From contig NZ_PDEQ01000006.1 of the NCBI RefSeq assembly GCF_002554795.1, positions 124,001-188,000 of the forward strand: DNA of 64,000 nt. Direction: 5' to 3'. Below are positions 54,162 to 63,579 of the stretch, piece by piece. Every line of letters starts with the position of its first letter. Positions within the stretch are counted from its first letter, which is position 1. Below the pieces are notes generated by a model. The model had not been told where the DNA came from. It saw only the letters and a list, made by a program, of their open reading frames with translations, and searched no databases. The translations under genes and the position numbers were made by a program. Source of the stretch: Longibacter salinarum. Its GTDB lineage: Bacteria; Bacteroidota; Rhodothermia; Rhodothermales; Salinibacteraceae.

Positions 54162-55337
54162 CTACACGTGGGGCTCGTGGGACGCATGATCGGCGTGCGT
54201 CTGCCGTAACACGTCGTGGAGGCGGTGCGTCATCTGCTTGACGGAAAACCGGTGTCGTGCAACCTCCCGCCCTCGGCGGGCGATGATCGTGCTTTCCCGG
54301 CCATTCTCGAAAATCTGCTCGAGAACGGATGCGAGTGATTGCGCGTCGCCGGGTTCGGCGAAGTACCCCGTTCTGCGATGATCTATGATTTCCTTGACGC
54401 CTCCCGCACGGGAGGCAACGACGGGTCGGTTCGCGAGCATTCCCTCTACCACCACCCGACCGAAGGGCTCGGGAGCGGTTGACGCGTGGACGACGGCGTC
54501 GACTTCCTGCATTAGACGAGGGATGTCGTCGCGAAAGCCGAGAAAATGGACGCGATCAGCGACGTCACGCTTTTCGCATCGATCCCGGATTTCGTCCGCG
54601 TATGCGACATCGTCGGGAAATAAGGCGTCACCTACAACGAGGGCATGCACCGTTGGCAACGATGCCAGCGCATCGATGAGAACGTGCTGTCCCTTCCAGG
54701 GAGCGAGTCGGCTGAAGATTCCGACAAGAGGGGTGTCTCCGAGGTTCAACTCCCGTCGAATCGACCCATTTTGAGAGGAGGTGGATGCGTGGGAGTGCTC
54801 CTCAATGCCATTGTACACGACCTCGGTGGGTCGGCGGCCCCCACTGGACCGGTAGGCGGCTTCCGTTGCCTGCGAATTGACGACGACACGGTCGACGAAT
54901 GCATTCGACATTCGCGTCGCCAGAAAACGATTGGTACGACTAAAATGGTCGTTCGATAGGATGTCGTGCAAGCTCCATATTGCGGGGCGATTTGCAAGCC
55001 AGCTTGCAAGAGCACCGATGAGCATGGCTTTTTGAGAGTTCAGAAAGACAACGTCGTAGTCGCGAGCGACGCGAGATACGTTTGCGATCATACGAGTAAG
55101 CCCAGGGATCGCGGCGATCGCGTCGCAAGCGGTGGCAGTTTTCTGAACCCGTAGCACGGATGCGGGGGCTTCGACCACGCGGACATCATGTCCCTGTGCG
55201 TGAAGACGTTCTACAAGCGGGCCGCGTTCAAACGTCAAGACGGTGGAGTCAGGCGTGGCGCGGACCAGGTCCAACAGATATAACTCAGCGCCACCGAGTG
55301 AGCCCGTGTGGTCGATAAAAAGGGTGCGCGGCAACAT
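54162..55337 (-). CDS. GT4-family glycosyltransferase
   Basis: 391 residues. N-terminal LFIDHTGSLGGAELYLLDLV, acceptor domain with VVFLNSQKAMLIGAL, and a C-terminal domain with GIFSRLAPWKGQHVLIDAL, VHFLGFRDDIPRLMQEVDAVVH and PEPFGRVVVEGMLANRPVVAS. GT4 enzymes transfer a sugar from a nucleotide donor and retain its anomeric form. It is the last gene of the minus-strand operon, 29 bp behind the next glycosyltransferase. Confidence 0.92.
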   Translation of the reverse strand: MLPRTLFIDHTGSLGGAELYLLDLVRATPDSTVLTFERGPLVERLHAQGHDVRVVEAPASVLRVQKTATACDAIAAIPGLTRMIANVSRVARDYDVVFLNSQKAMLIGALASWLANRPAIWSLHDILSNDHFSRTNRFLATRMSNAFVDRVVVNSQATEAAYRSSGGRRPTEVVYNGIEEHSHASTSSQNGSIRRELNLGDTPLVGIFSRLAPWKGQHVLIDALASLPTVHALVVGDALFPDDVAYADEIRDRCEKRDVADRVHFLGFRDDIPRLMQEVDAVVHASTAPEPFGRVVVEGMLANRPVVASRAGGVKEIIDHRRTGYFAEPGDAQSLASVLEQIFENGRESTIIARRGREVARHRFSVKQMTHRLHDVLRQTHADHASHEPHV

Positions 55338-55366
55338 ATCGGTCTTGCTTGACGAAAGATGTCGTA

Positions 55367-56539
55367 TCAGTGCAGCGCGGCTGGGGCACGTCGATCGGAT
55401 GTTCGCGCATAGAGGTCTCGTGTTTTGCGTGCGATCACGGACCAGTCGAAATGTTCTGCGGCATGGTTTCTACATGTTGCCCCGTCGGGGAGCACACGGT
55501 CGCCATTGAGTGCCTCTAGCAGCCCTCGTGCGATGGATGGGACCTCTGCCCGATCCAGGACGAGATCATCGCTCAACCCTGACACGATGGATGGGAGTCC
55601 TCCCACCGGAGTCGCCAGCACAGGTGTGCCGGCTGCCAGGGACTCGACTGCAGAGAGCCCGAAACCTTCTAATGCGACGGTAGGCATGACCGAAGCCGTT
55701 GCGGCGCGGTAGGTTAGTGCGAGGTCCTCGTCTGGGACGAAGCCGAGAAATCGTACGTGATCGTTGAGGCCGGCATTGGCGACGTCCTCTTCCAAATGAG
55801 GTCGAAGTGGACCCGTACCTGCGATCATGAGCATCACGTCGGGACATACCTGCCGGACGCGATCTAGGGCAGCAATTAGTTGTTCGAGGCCGACGCGGCG
55901 GACGAGGCGGCGCACCGACAAGAAAATCGGACGATCGGTCGGCCACCCTAGCAGCTGTCGAGCGTCGGTGCGGGAAATGTGAGTTCGATCAAATGCACCG
56001 ACGTCAACACCCCCTGGTATGATGCTGATACGATCCGGCGGAACGCCGTAATCGCTGCTCAGGATATCCCGAAACGCCTCCGATAGGACAACGAATCGGT
56101 CCGCCCGGTTGTACACGAGTCGCTCGATGTGCGACTTGAGGGTGACCTTGAGACGAGACTCGCCCTCCATCAGCGATTCGCGCGCCCACGGGCCGTGGAA
56201 ATGGACGATCGTGGGGTAACCGCGAATTAAGTCGAGAACGGGGAGCGTATAGAGGGCAAAATGCGTGGTTACGACATCAGGGTCGACTTCCTGGATTGTC
56301 GACTGAACGTGATTTCGGATCGCGCGCCAACGCGTGGTCAGCGACGCCTTCTCATCTGCGACCCCGTGAAGTCCCCTAATCGGAGATCGTTGCTTCCCTG
56401 ACCCGTCTACCACGAGTCCATGCACGTACGCATCTGTCGCTGGTAGGTGATGTTGTAGGGCCTCAAACACACGATCGGACCCGCCTCCGGATGACGGGGA
56501 GAATCGTGTCTTGCCAATTTGATAAATGTGTATTGACAT
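55367..56539 (-). CDS. GT4-family glycosyltransferase
   Basis: 390 residues from the ATG at 56539 (MSIHIYQIGKTRFSPSSGGG); an in-frame ATG at 56554 adds five residues. Features: VVTTHFALYTLPVLDLIRG, VSVRRLVRRVGLEQLIAALD, ARFLGFVPDEDL-like segment HVRFLGFVPDEDLALTYRAA, and VALEGFGLSAVESLAAGTPVLA with the nucleotide-sugar-binding Glu. Operon neighbours are a sulfotransferase 28 bp upstream and another glycosyltransferase downstream. Confidence 0.92.
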   Translation of the reverse strand: MSIHIYQIGKTRFSPSSGGGSDRVFEALQHHLPATDAYVHGLVVDGSGKQRSPIRGLHGVADEKASLTTRWRAIRNHVQSTIQEVDPDVVTTHFALYTLPVLDLIRGYPTIVHFHGPWARESLMEGESRLKVTLKSHIERLVYNRADRFVVLSEAFRDILSSDYGVPPDRISIIPGGVDVGAFDRTHISRTDARQLLGWPTDRPIFLSVRRLVRRVGLEQLIAALDRVRQVCPDVMLMIAGTGPLRPHLEEDVANAGLNDHVRFLGFVPDEDLALTYRAATASVMPTVALEGFGLSAVESLAAGTPVLATPVGGLPSIVSGLSDDLVLDRAEVPSIARGLLEALNGDRVLPDGATCRNHAAEHFDWSVIARKTRDLYARTSDRRAPAALH

Positions 56540-56567
56540 GGAGTCGTGTCGCATAGAGGGGAATCAC

Positions 56568-57524
56568 TCAGGCAGCTTCTGGTAGAGCGGCCTGATGAGA
56601 CGTTGGGACGACGTTGTATCCGTATCGAAGCAGAAATGGCAGTGTGAGTGCCGTAACGAGTACCTTATGTATCCCCGCCATGTTAACCCTCCATGCAGCA
56701 TCTTCTCGGATACGGGTCACACCAGATTTTGCGCGACCTGGGTTGCCCCAGATCGTATGATTCGTTCCAAGCGTTATCTCGCGCTGTCCGTGAAATGGAC
56801 TCCCCGGAAAGGGGAGGCCAAGTGCTCGGACGGTGGACTCCAACATTCGCGCGGGGTTGGCGCAGAAATCTTCATACCGTAGGCGAATATTCGGAACGTC
56901 GTGTCGACGCAGTAACTGCTCCAGCGTCAGATTACACGCGACGTATCTTCGACAGCTGCCGACCGGAGAGAGCGTGGGCATGTAGAGGTCTTCCTGTGGT
57001 GCCACGTCCGTTCGCTTTTTCTTTTTTGACCATGAGTTTGCATTGCCCCTGGGATCGCGAACAAGATGCAAGACTCGAGTGTCGAGATTTGTGGCGCTCA
57101 GCAAGAGATACAGGTGTGACGGCGTTTTTGACATGTCGACGATCACCTCGGCTCCCGATACCGTTGCTACTTCTTCGTAGATCGCCTGGATGGCCGCACC
57201 GTATTCTTTCAGTACATCCTGCTTGGTCGGCGCAAGACCGGCAGCGATCTCAATGTTTGAGGGGAGGGCCTTTCGCTGTCGTATCAGGTCATCGACTGGC
57301 ACAGCGTCCACAGAACCATATAGCGAGCGAAACACCGGCCCCCAGAGTGCGCATGACGATATTTTCTCTCCGCACCCGCATGCATGGCCTCCGACGAAGA
57401 TATTCTCCCACGCATAATTAGCCTCCCCGATGTTCACGTAGCTGGTGATCTCGTTGAGGCAGTTGGCGAGGATGGTGCTACCACTTCGCCCACGACCCGC
57501 GATGTAGAGTACTTTGGTCTTCAT
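56568..57524 (-). CDS. PAPS-dependent sulfotransferase
   Basis: 318 residues. The 5'-phosphosulfate loop GRGRSGSTILANCL at about 10-23 and the 3'-phosphate site LHLVRDPRGNANSWSKKKK at about 158-175 define the sulfotransferase fold. It would move sulfate from PAPS to a hydroxyl, most likely on the growing polysaccharide, given that its start overlaps the end of a glycosyltransferase gene (ATGA overlap at 57521-57524). Cysteines in ACGCGEKISSCALWG are close together and could bind a metal or form a disulfide. Enzyme class is firm, substrate inferred. Confidence 0.9.
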   Translation of the reverse strand: MKTKVLYIAGRGRSGSTILANCLNEITSYVNIGEANYAWENIFVGGHACGCGEKISSCALWGPVFRSLYGSVDAVPVDDLIRQRKALPSNIEIAAGLAPTKQDVLKEYGAAIQAIYEEVATVSGAEVIVDMSKTPSHLYLLLSATNLDTRVLHLVRDPRGNANSWSKKKKRTDVAPQEDLYMPTLSPVGSCRRYVACNLTLEQLLRRHDVPNIRLRYEDFCANPARMLESTVRALGLPFPGSPFHGQREITLGTNHTIWGNPGRAKSGVTRIREDAAWRVNMAGIHKVLVTALTLPFLLRYGYNVVPTSHQAALPEAA

Positions 57525-58732
57525 GCCGTTTCTGCTGAAGAGGATTTCGAGGACGTGGTAGAATGACCGGGTGAGCCGCTGTCAGGGGCCTCGGTGGCCA
57601 ACACACGATGTAAGGTCGACACGAATCTGTTCGCGAGGACCTCGTCGGTGTGCGTACGGAGCACGTGTTGACGACCTGTTTCTGCAAAGCGTCGGCGCTT
57701 GTCCGGATGCTGGGCCATGAATCTCAGTGCGTTGGAGAGTGCGGTTGAGTTGCCTTCCTCGAAGGAGATTCCACCACCGGACCGTCGAATAACATGCGGG
57801 ATTTCCCCAGAGTCGGATCCGATCAATGCAGTCCCGCAGGCGAGGGCTTCAATCAGGACACGGCCGAATTGCTCTTTCCAGTTCGCTTGGGTCTCGGATG
57901 GAAGTACGAGAACGTCAAACAAAGAGAGGTAGTCGGGGGCCTCTTCGTGCGGAACATATCCTGTAAAGCGAAGCCGATCCCCAATGCCCAAAGACTCAGC
58001 ACGGGAACGAAGGACCTCGGCATAATCTCCATTTCCTACGACCACGAAGCGCCATGGAATGTCGCGCATGGACGACAGCGCGTCGAGCGCCGTATCGAGA
58101 CCCTTCACTTGGCTTACGCGGCCCATGAACCCAATGACGATCTCATCGCTCCCGACATTTAGATTGGCTTTAAGCTCGTCGTTCGATTCCCGTGGGTAGT
58201 ATGCCGATTGATCCACACTACCCGGCAGTAGCACACACGGACCGTCATATCCTTTTGCTCGAAGGATCTCTGTAGCGCTGTCGGAGCCGGCAAATGCAAA
58301 GGCGCTTTCTCGAAGTACCATGCGTTCGGTTTGGGCGAAGGGCGGCGGATAAGTTTTCTGAATATTTTGCCAGGTAAAAAAGCCGATCGGGCAATCGTGC
58401 CACAACCGATTTGCCTGGTAGACCTGAGCGGTAGCGGCGCCGTATGGTTCGTGGCGCACGTAAATCACATCGGGCTTGTCTCGCTTTAGGATGTGCCGAA
58501 AGGTGGTACGGTAGACGTGGAGAGGGACGCTGCCATTCATCCAGACAGGTATCGCTTCAAGACGCCCCCGAAATGCGGGCCATCGTTCGAGAGAGCGCTG
58601 GTTTCCGTAATCGTCAACCCACATGGATGGAGAGACGAGCGTGATATCAACGTCTGAGACCCGTTCGACGACGCTGTAGAACTGCTGATTGGTAGGTGTC
58701 GCGCAGTCGTGGCTTACGACGAGAAGTTTCAT
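57521..58732 (-). CDS. GT4-family glycosyltransferase
   Basis: 403 residues from the ATG at 58732 (MKLLVVSHDCATPTNQQF), where the family begins. VIYVRHEPYGAATAQVYQAN, IGFMGRVSQVKGLDTALDAL, RLRFTGYVPHEEAPDYLSLFDVLVLPSE and EQFGRVLIEALACGTALIGSD are typical. Its last four bases overlap the sulfotransferase start (translational coupling). It is 32 bp behind a second sulfotransferase gene. Confidence 0.92.
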   Translation of the reverse strand: MKLLVVSHDCATPTNQQFYSVVERVSDVDITLVSPSMWVDDYGNQRSLERWPAFRGRLEAIPVWMNGSVPLHVYRTTFRHILKRDKPDVIYVRHEPYGAATAQVYQANRLWHDCPIGFFTWQNIQKTYPPPFAQTERMVLRESAFAFAGSDSATEILRAKGYDGPCVLLPGSVDQSAYYPRESNDELKANLNVGSDEIVIGFMGRVSQVKGLDTALDALSSMRDIPWRFVVVGNGDYAEVLRSRAESLGIGDRLRFTGYVPHEEAPDYLSLFDVLVLPSETQANWKEQFGRVLIEALACGTALIGSDSGEIPHVIRRSGGGISFEEGNSTALSNALRFMAQHPDKRRRFAETGRQHVLRTHTDEVLANRFVSTLHRVLATEAPDSGSPGHSTTSSKSSSAETA

Positions 58733-58763
58733 CTTGTACCGACGGGGGATTCCGAACAAAGAG

Positions 58764-59741
58764 TCAGGAAGGGGTTAAATCGCCTAGTTTAAAACTTTCG
58801 CGATCATAGATGCGAAGTGCTATCTCTGACGTGATCTCAAAAATATCGCGCCTTGTGTTGAGCGGGACAGAGTCACGCCGCATCTCGAAGATGCTCGCAC
58901 TGTCACGCTTAAAGTCCTGCACCCGACCATCCGAAGCGTACGCTTTCCCGTTGTTGGTCGTTAGCGATAGGATTTTCTTATGTACGCCATCAGACCAGGG
59001 GAGCCCGCACTCTCGATAGATTCGGCGAAAGACCCTCACCGGGTGTGAAGAGAGCTCTTCGTGTGTGACCACGATCCAGTCACCGTGTTTTTCAGCCTGA
59101 TCAAGCAACACGCGATAAAGCATGCGCCAGTGTGCCATAGACTCCAGCAGGCGATCCTCCCAGTTGGTGTGCAAGAGATGCAGGTCATCTTCTAGGTGGT
59201 TGGCGATAACGTCGGGTTGCAATGCGAAGTCGTACACTTCCGGAAACCATGATAATCGCTTCAAGCTGGCTGCAAGCGAAACCGGGTGACGGACGATCAC
59301 AACCGGCTTGACACCGAACTCTCGGTAGAGAAAGTCGGTCGTTAGGCCCGCCATCGGGTCTTTGATTAAAGCGTGACGCCGAAACCAATTTGCTTTAGCG
59401 AGTCGAAGGTAGAAGGGGCCGCGACTCCCGAAAAGTCTCTTCGCGACCTTTCGAGCGAGGGGGTCATCGTCGTATTTCGCAGACGACATCCCGATGTCGT
59501 ACGTAAAAATGTGTCGCACATGGTCGCGATATCGACGAGCGGCATGCGAATGGTCGTTTTTATCGACGTACCGAGCCTTGAGAGCAATCCCCTCGGGAAT
59601 CGTATAGCCTCCATTAAATGGCTCGTGGATGTAGTCGACGCTCACAGGGTGGCTCAGTACCGAGGCCAAAAATGTCGTGCCGCTACGGATCATGCCCGTA
59701 ACGAACACCCATGATTCGATCGATGTGGGGTCAATGGACAT
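58764..59741 (-). CDS. PAPS-dependent sulfotransferase, second of two
   Basis: 325 residues. 5'-PSB loop VTGMIRSGTTFLASVL at about 14-29 and 3'-phosphate site VVIVRHPVSLAASLKRL at about 145-162, with HEELSSHPVRVFRRIY following. It is not closely similar to the sulfotransferase at 56568, so the two probably modify different positions or sugars. It lies between two glycosyltransferase genes in the same operon. Confidence 0.9.
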   Translation of the reverse strand: MSIDPTSIESWVFVTGMIRSGTTFLASVLSHPVSVDYIHEPFNGGYTIPEGIALKARYVDKNDHSHAARRYRDHVRHIFTYDIGMSSAKYDDDPLARKVAKRLFGSRGPFYLRLAKANWFRRHALIKDPMAGLTTDFLYREFGVKPVVIVRHPVSLAASLKRLSWFPEVYDFALQPDVIANHLEDDLHLLHTNWEDRLLESMAHWRMLYRVLLDQAEKHGDWIVVTHEELSSHPVRVFRRIYRECGLPWSDGVHKKILSLTTNNGKAYASDGRVQDFKRDSASIFEMRRDSVPLNTRRDIFEITSEIALRIYDRESFKLGDLTPS

Positions 59742-59774
59742 AGATCTGTACCTGACGACGAGCGTGAGCGAGAG

Positions 59775-60920
59775 CTAGACAAAGGACGGCTCGCATGAGG
59801 AGATGGACAGCGTATCGAAAAGAGATAAGTACTTCCGAGCCATCCCATTCCAAGAGTGGTTCTCGGCGATTCTTCGGGCCGCCCGGCTCATGGAGTCGGA
59901 GGTACGTGTTTCTGCAGCGAGCCGACGCAGTTCGACCGCAACGCGTGTCACGTCGTCGGGATCGTCAATCACGACGCCGGCTGACGACTGGACCAGCTCT
60001 GCGCCTCCGGCGGATTGAGCAGTCAGAATGGGGAGCCCCGAGCCAAGCGCCTCGAGGAGTACGAGCGAGCAGGCTTCGTAACGAGAAGGAAAGACGAAGA
60101 AGTCGGATGCACGCATCAGATCGGGGATGTCACTGCGAAACCCAAGGAAGTGTACGCGATCGGCAACGCCGATTTCTGAGCACATTTGTGGGAAGGGGCT
60201 TCCTTCGATTCGCCCGGCAACAGCGATGTGAATACCTTTCGCATCGGGAAGGGCCTTAATCACGGTGTCGAGCCCTTTCCTCGGCGTTCGAATATCACCG
60301 GCAAAAAGCCCTATGGGCACACCATCGGGTAAGCCCAACTGCTGCCGTGATGCAGGACCAGGATGAAATTCAGTTGCGTCGACACCGTTGTGGATGACCG
60401 ATATGTTCTCGGGGGGGCAGCCAACATGGATTAGTTCGCGTTTTACTTTCTCAGAGACCGCAACCAGCCGTCTTGCCCTCGGCAACACTCGCTGCTCAAT
60501 GTTCGCATTCACCTTCGAGTACACCCACTGATACATTCCCTTCACGTCGCGGCGAATTTTGGAATCATGAACGTTGGAGGTGCGCCAGGCAGAATGAACG
60601 AAGTGAATGATGTTGACGTCTACCGGTGCCCAGGTATTGGCGCCGTTCGCAACGATTAAATCGACGTCCTGTCCGTGTTCTTGTATCCACGATGTGCTCT
60701 CCTGGGCGAAGCGTAGATTTCCCAACAACGCATTAGGAGCGTTCGCGTCAGGCATCGGAACCCACTCCACATTCGGCTCCATCAGAAGTCGGTTGTCGAC
60801 GTCAGACGCCAAACATGTGATGGTATGTCCGTGTTGGGCGGAGAGGCGAGCGAGTTCTAAATTGACACGACCCTGTCCCTCACCCTTGATTAAGCGATTC
60901 GTGACAATCGTTATGTGCAT
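59775..60920 (-). CDS. GT4-family glycosyltransferase
   Basis: 381 residues. ITIVTNRLIKGEGQGRVNLELARL, RLVAVSEKVKRELIHVG, VIHNGVDATEFHPG, GLFAGDIRTPRKGLDTVIKAL, VHFLGFRSDIPDLMRASDFFVFPS and EACSLVLLEALGSGLPILTA. The FHFxxS-like GFRSDIPDLMRAS segment recurs in several glycosyltransferases of this operon. It is 33 bp behind the next gene on the left and 44 bp from the polymerase gene. Confidence 0.92.
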   Translation of the reverse strand: MHITIVTNRLIKGEGQGRVNLELARLSAQHGHTITCLASDVDNRLLMEPNVEWVPMPDANAPNALLGNLRFAQESTSWIQEHGQDVDLIVANGANTWAPVDVNIIHFVHSAWRTSNVHDSKIRRDVKGMYQWVYSKVNANIEQRVLPRARRLVAVSEKVKRELIHVGCPPENISVIHNGVDATEFHPGPASRQQLGLPDGVPIGLFAGDIRTPRKGLDTVIKALPDAKGIHIAVAGRIEGSPFPQMCSEIGVADRVHFLGFRSDIPDLMRASDFFVFPSRYEACSLVLLEALGSGLPILTAQSAGGAELVQSSAGVVIDDPDDVTRVAVELRRLAAETRTSDSMSRAARRIAENHSWNGMARKYLSLFDTLSISSCEPSFV

Positions 60921-60964
60921 GGATTCCTGGCGACGTAGGTGGAAGAGGTGATGGGAGCAGCAAC

Positions 60965-62416
60965 CTATCGAGACTCGGCATTGTCCGTCTCGGACGTGCG
61001 ATCAAGGTGGTCGAGAGCGCCGATCGTCAGCCAGGTAAGCGGTGTCAATACATAGAACCCCGGCTTGAGCCACGATAAACCGGTAAAGGCTAGCATGCCG
61101 ACAAAGACGAGCCCGATAAGCGATCGCTCTCGTTGCCAATATCGGACGGCCTTGACGGCGACGAGGACTAGGATGCACAGGTAGAGGAAGCCTCCGATCA
61201 AACCGCCGCCCTTGAACATGTCTGAGAGGTCCTTTTCCGTGCTTCCGCCGCTGTCTCCGTACTTGGATGCGGCCAACGTCGTCGCGCCGATTCCTTTGCC
61301 GAGCGGATCTGTAAAGCCCGATTTGATCCCGATCCAGAACAAGTGACCATGGATCGCCACGGTCCCCCCAGCCCCAGGTGTCGTCGGAATGAGGTCGGAT
61401 TGCCGATCGAGAACCCGACTCACGCGCTGATGATCGATTGAGCCACTACTTGCCAGTTGGCCTGCCTGGCTCAATCCCCAGAAGAGGGCCATCCCGCCGA
61501 TCAGAACTGTAAAAGCAAGGCGTGGGGCCCACGTAGCGATGCTTCGTCCCTGGACTGTATATAGAATCGATATGGCGACGATGATCTTGGCGATCGGGCC
61601 GCGGCTCCCCGCTAGGAAGAGCGCCGCAAAGATCACGATGGAGAGAAGCAGAAGGCCGCGCTGCTTTTTAAAGGCGGCGGCACTTGCCACGACCACGACG
61701 ATTCCGATGTACTGGATGTATTCGCTGATGTTAGGGAATATTGAGATCGATCGGAGCATCTGTTCGTTTGGGCCCAGTGCACTGTATCCTGCGATCCGGT
61801 ACCAGTCGAGCTGGTATGGAAGCCAACCGTAGAACACCTGGTACAGGCCCATCAGAGCAGCAACGAGAGCAAGGGCAGGCATAATGCGCAAGAACCAGGT
61901 GCGCATCATTTGCTCTGTCGTAAACGCTTGTCCGATCCAGAACCAGAGCATCGGTACCAAATAAAGCATCGCGCCGGCGACCCCGACCATCAATCCTCCT
62001 TGCTTGGGGTTGAAGATCTGCAGCGTCATGAACACCATGAACAGGGCGATCACCTTCGCGGCCGTGGAGTCCAGCGAAACTCGTCTCCACATTACAGCGG
62101 CAATAAAAAGAATGAGCGTAAGCGCGGGACCGACGAGCAGAATCGGATCATTCCCTGACCACCCCGATATCGGCACGAGAAGACGGCGAAGGTCTCCGAG
62201 AAGTGTTAGGTAGATAAGCAGCGCGAGAATCGCGAGTCGCACGTTCTTGAGCGCGATTCCAAAAAGAATCAAACCGCATGTGCCTGCCACAACAAGGCGA
62301 ACGTGTCCTGCATCAATGAGCACTGTAATCGTCGCAGCGCCGAGAAACATAGCGACGACAATCGCAAGGCGTAGCCAGCGTTCGCGCGACATGGTGAGGG
62401 AGCTTAGCGTGGTCAT
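60965..62416 (-). CDS. O-antigen polymerase/ligase-like membrane protein (Wzy candidate)
   Basis: 483 residues with about eleven membrane helices and one larger periplasmic loop (about 330-395, GQLASSGSIDHQRVSRVLDR). The helix pattern, the NEQMLRSISIFPN segment and the FLAGSRGPIAKII motif before the last loop fit the Wzy/WaaL family that polymerises or ligates lipid-linked oligosaccharides. Motifs in this family are weak, so the exact activity is open, but a Wzy fits the Wzc gene at 46 kb. Its start overlaps the upstream glycosyltransferase stop by 4 bp (62413-62416). Confidence 0.82.
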   Translation of the reverse strand: MTTLSSLTMSRERWLRLAIVVAMFLGAATITVLIDAGHVRLVVAGTCGLILFGIALKNVRLAILALLIYLTLLGDLRRLLVPISGWSGNDPILLVGPALTLILFIAAVMWRRVSLDSTAAKVIALFMVFMTLQIFNPKQGGLMVGVAGAMLYLVPMLWFWIGQAFTTEQMMRTWFLRIMPALALVAALMGLYQVFYGWLPYQLDWYRIAGYSALGPNEQMLRSISIFPNISEYIQYIGIVVVVASAAAFKKQRGLLLLSIVIFAALFLAGSRGPIAKIIVAISILYTVQGRSIATWAPRLAFTVLIGGMALFWGLSQAGQLASSGSIDHQRVSRVLDRQSDLIPTTPGAGGTVAIHGHLFWIGIKSGFTDPLGKGIGATTLAASKYGDSGGSTEKDLSDMFKGGGLIGGFLYLCILVLVAVKAVRYWQRERSLIGLVFVGMLAFTGLSWLKPGFYVLTPLTWLTIGALDHLDRTSETDNAESR

Positions 62417-63579
62417 CGTGCTAGGGTAGGCCGAGGGGAGGGGACGTCAACGGCATCTGTCGTCTCAGCGATAAGCAACTCGTTGATTCTGGAGGCGAAG
62501 GCTTTCACGGAAAAGCTGCGGGCTCGAATCGCTGCATTGTGCGCAACGCGGTCCGAAAACTCTGCGTCGCCGAAGTACCGAACTATCGCTTTTGCCATGG
62601 CCTCAGCGTCACCATACGGCGTAAGAAGGCCGGTTTGGCCATGCTCGATGACTTCGGTCGGTCCGGCTGTATCGGAGGCAATAACCGGTCGAGCAGACGC
62701 CATGGCTTCGATCACGACAATGCCGAACGGCTCACGGTCTGATGCGTGGACGACGACATCGGCTGCGTGCATCCAGTCGCGAACGTTGGACTGAAATCCG
62801 ACCATGTGGATAGACTCCTCGAGGTTTCTCCGTTGAATCAGATCCTTGAGGTACTGCGGGTACTCCGGCTCTAGATCGTGCTTCCCTCCAACCACAATCC
62901 CTTGAACATCGGGATAGTCCTGCCGGACTTGATCGATACTCTCGATGAAAACATGCATGCCTTTCCAGCGCTGAAGCCGGCCGACGATAACAGCCGTTGG
63001 CGCAGTTTCGTCCAGTCCAAGGCGTCGTCGGATGGCGCTGCGGTGTTCAGGTCCAGGTGCAAAGTGTCTAACATCTGTCCCGGGGTGCACGACTGCGGTC
63101 CGACGGTGCGGGAAGAGAGCCGCCTGGGCTTTGGCGCCGGCGTTCGAACACGTCAGGACGCGACGGGCGGGAATGGCGGTTGCGAGTCGGTCCATCCAGT
63201 GGACATCCGCGGGCAAACCGAGCTGGAACCAGAAGGCGGGGCAGCCGAGCGTAAACGCTGCTGGACCTCCATACACGTGCCCCTTGCTCATCCAGCCGAG
63301 AATGCCCCGCGCTTGAACGTCTTTTCCAAGCTCAACGAGCTGGCGAATCGTCCGCCCATATGACATCACATGGCGGAGGCGTCCAGCAGGAAAAACGTGC
63401 GTATCGGACCACTCCGACCGGCACTCGTCCACCATGGGGCCATCTTCGAGGAAGACCACATGCCAGTGGATCGTTGTGGGAGCGGCTTCCGGCGGCGTGG
63501 TAACGAGTTGTTTAAGCATTAACTCCGCTCCGCCTCGCTGCTCCGCCAAAGGCATTACGACGATCACGTCTACTGTCAT
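62413..63579 (-). CDS. GT4-family glycosyltransferase
   Basis: 388 residues. VVMPLAEQRGGAELMLKQLV, VLTCSNAGAKAQAALF, VVHPGTDVRHFAPG, AVIVGRLQRWKGMHVFIESID, VHMVGFQSNVRDWMHAADVVVHASD-like stretch and REPFGIVVIEAMASARPVIAS. It is coupled by 4-bp overlaps to the polymerase downstream and the glycosyltransferase upstream, so these three are translated together. Confidence 0.92.
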   Translation of the reverse strand: MTVDVIVVMPLAEQRGGAELMLKQLVTTPPEAAPTTIHWHVVFLEDGPMVDECRSEWSDTHVFPAGRLRHVMSYGRTIRQLVELGKDVQARGILGWMSKGHVYGGPAAFTLGCPAFWFQLGLPADVHWMDRLATAIPARRVLTCSNAGAKAQAALFPHRRTAVVHPGTDVRHFAPGPEHRSAIRRRLGLDETAPTAVIVGRLQRWKGMHVFIESIDQVRQDYPDVQGIVVGGKHDLEPEYPQYLKDLIQRRNLEESIHMVGFQSNVRDWMHAADVVVHASDREPFGIVVIEAMASARPVIASDTAGPTEVIEHGQTGLLTPYGDAEAMAKAIVRYFGDAEFSDRVAHNAAIRARSFSVKAFASRINELLIAETTDAVDVPSPRPTLAR

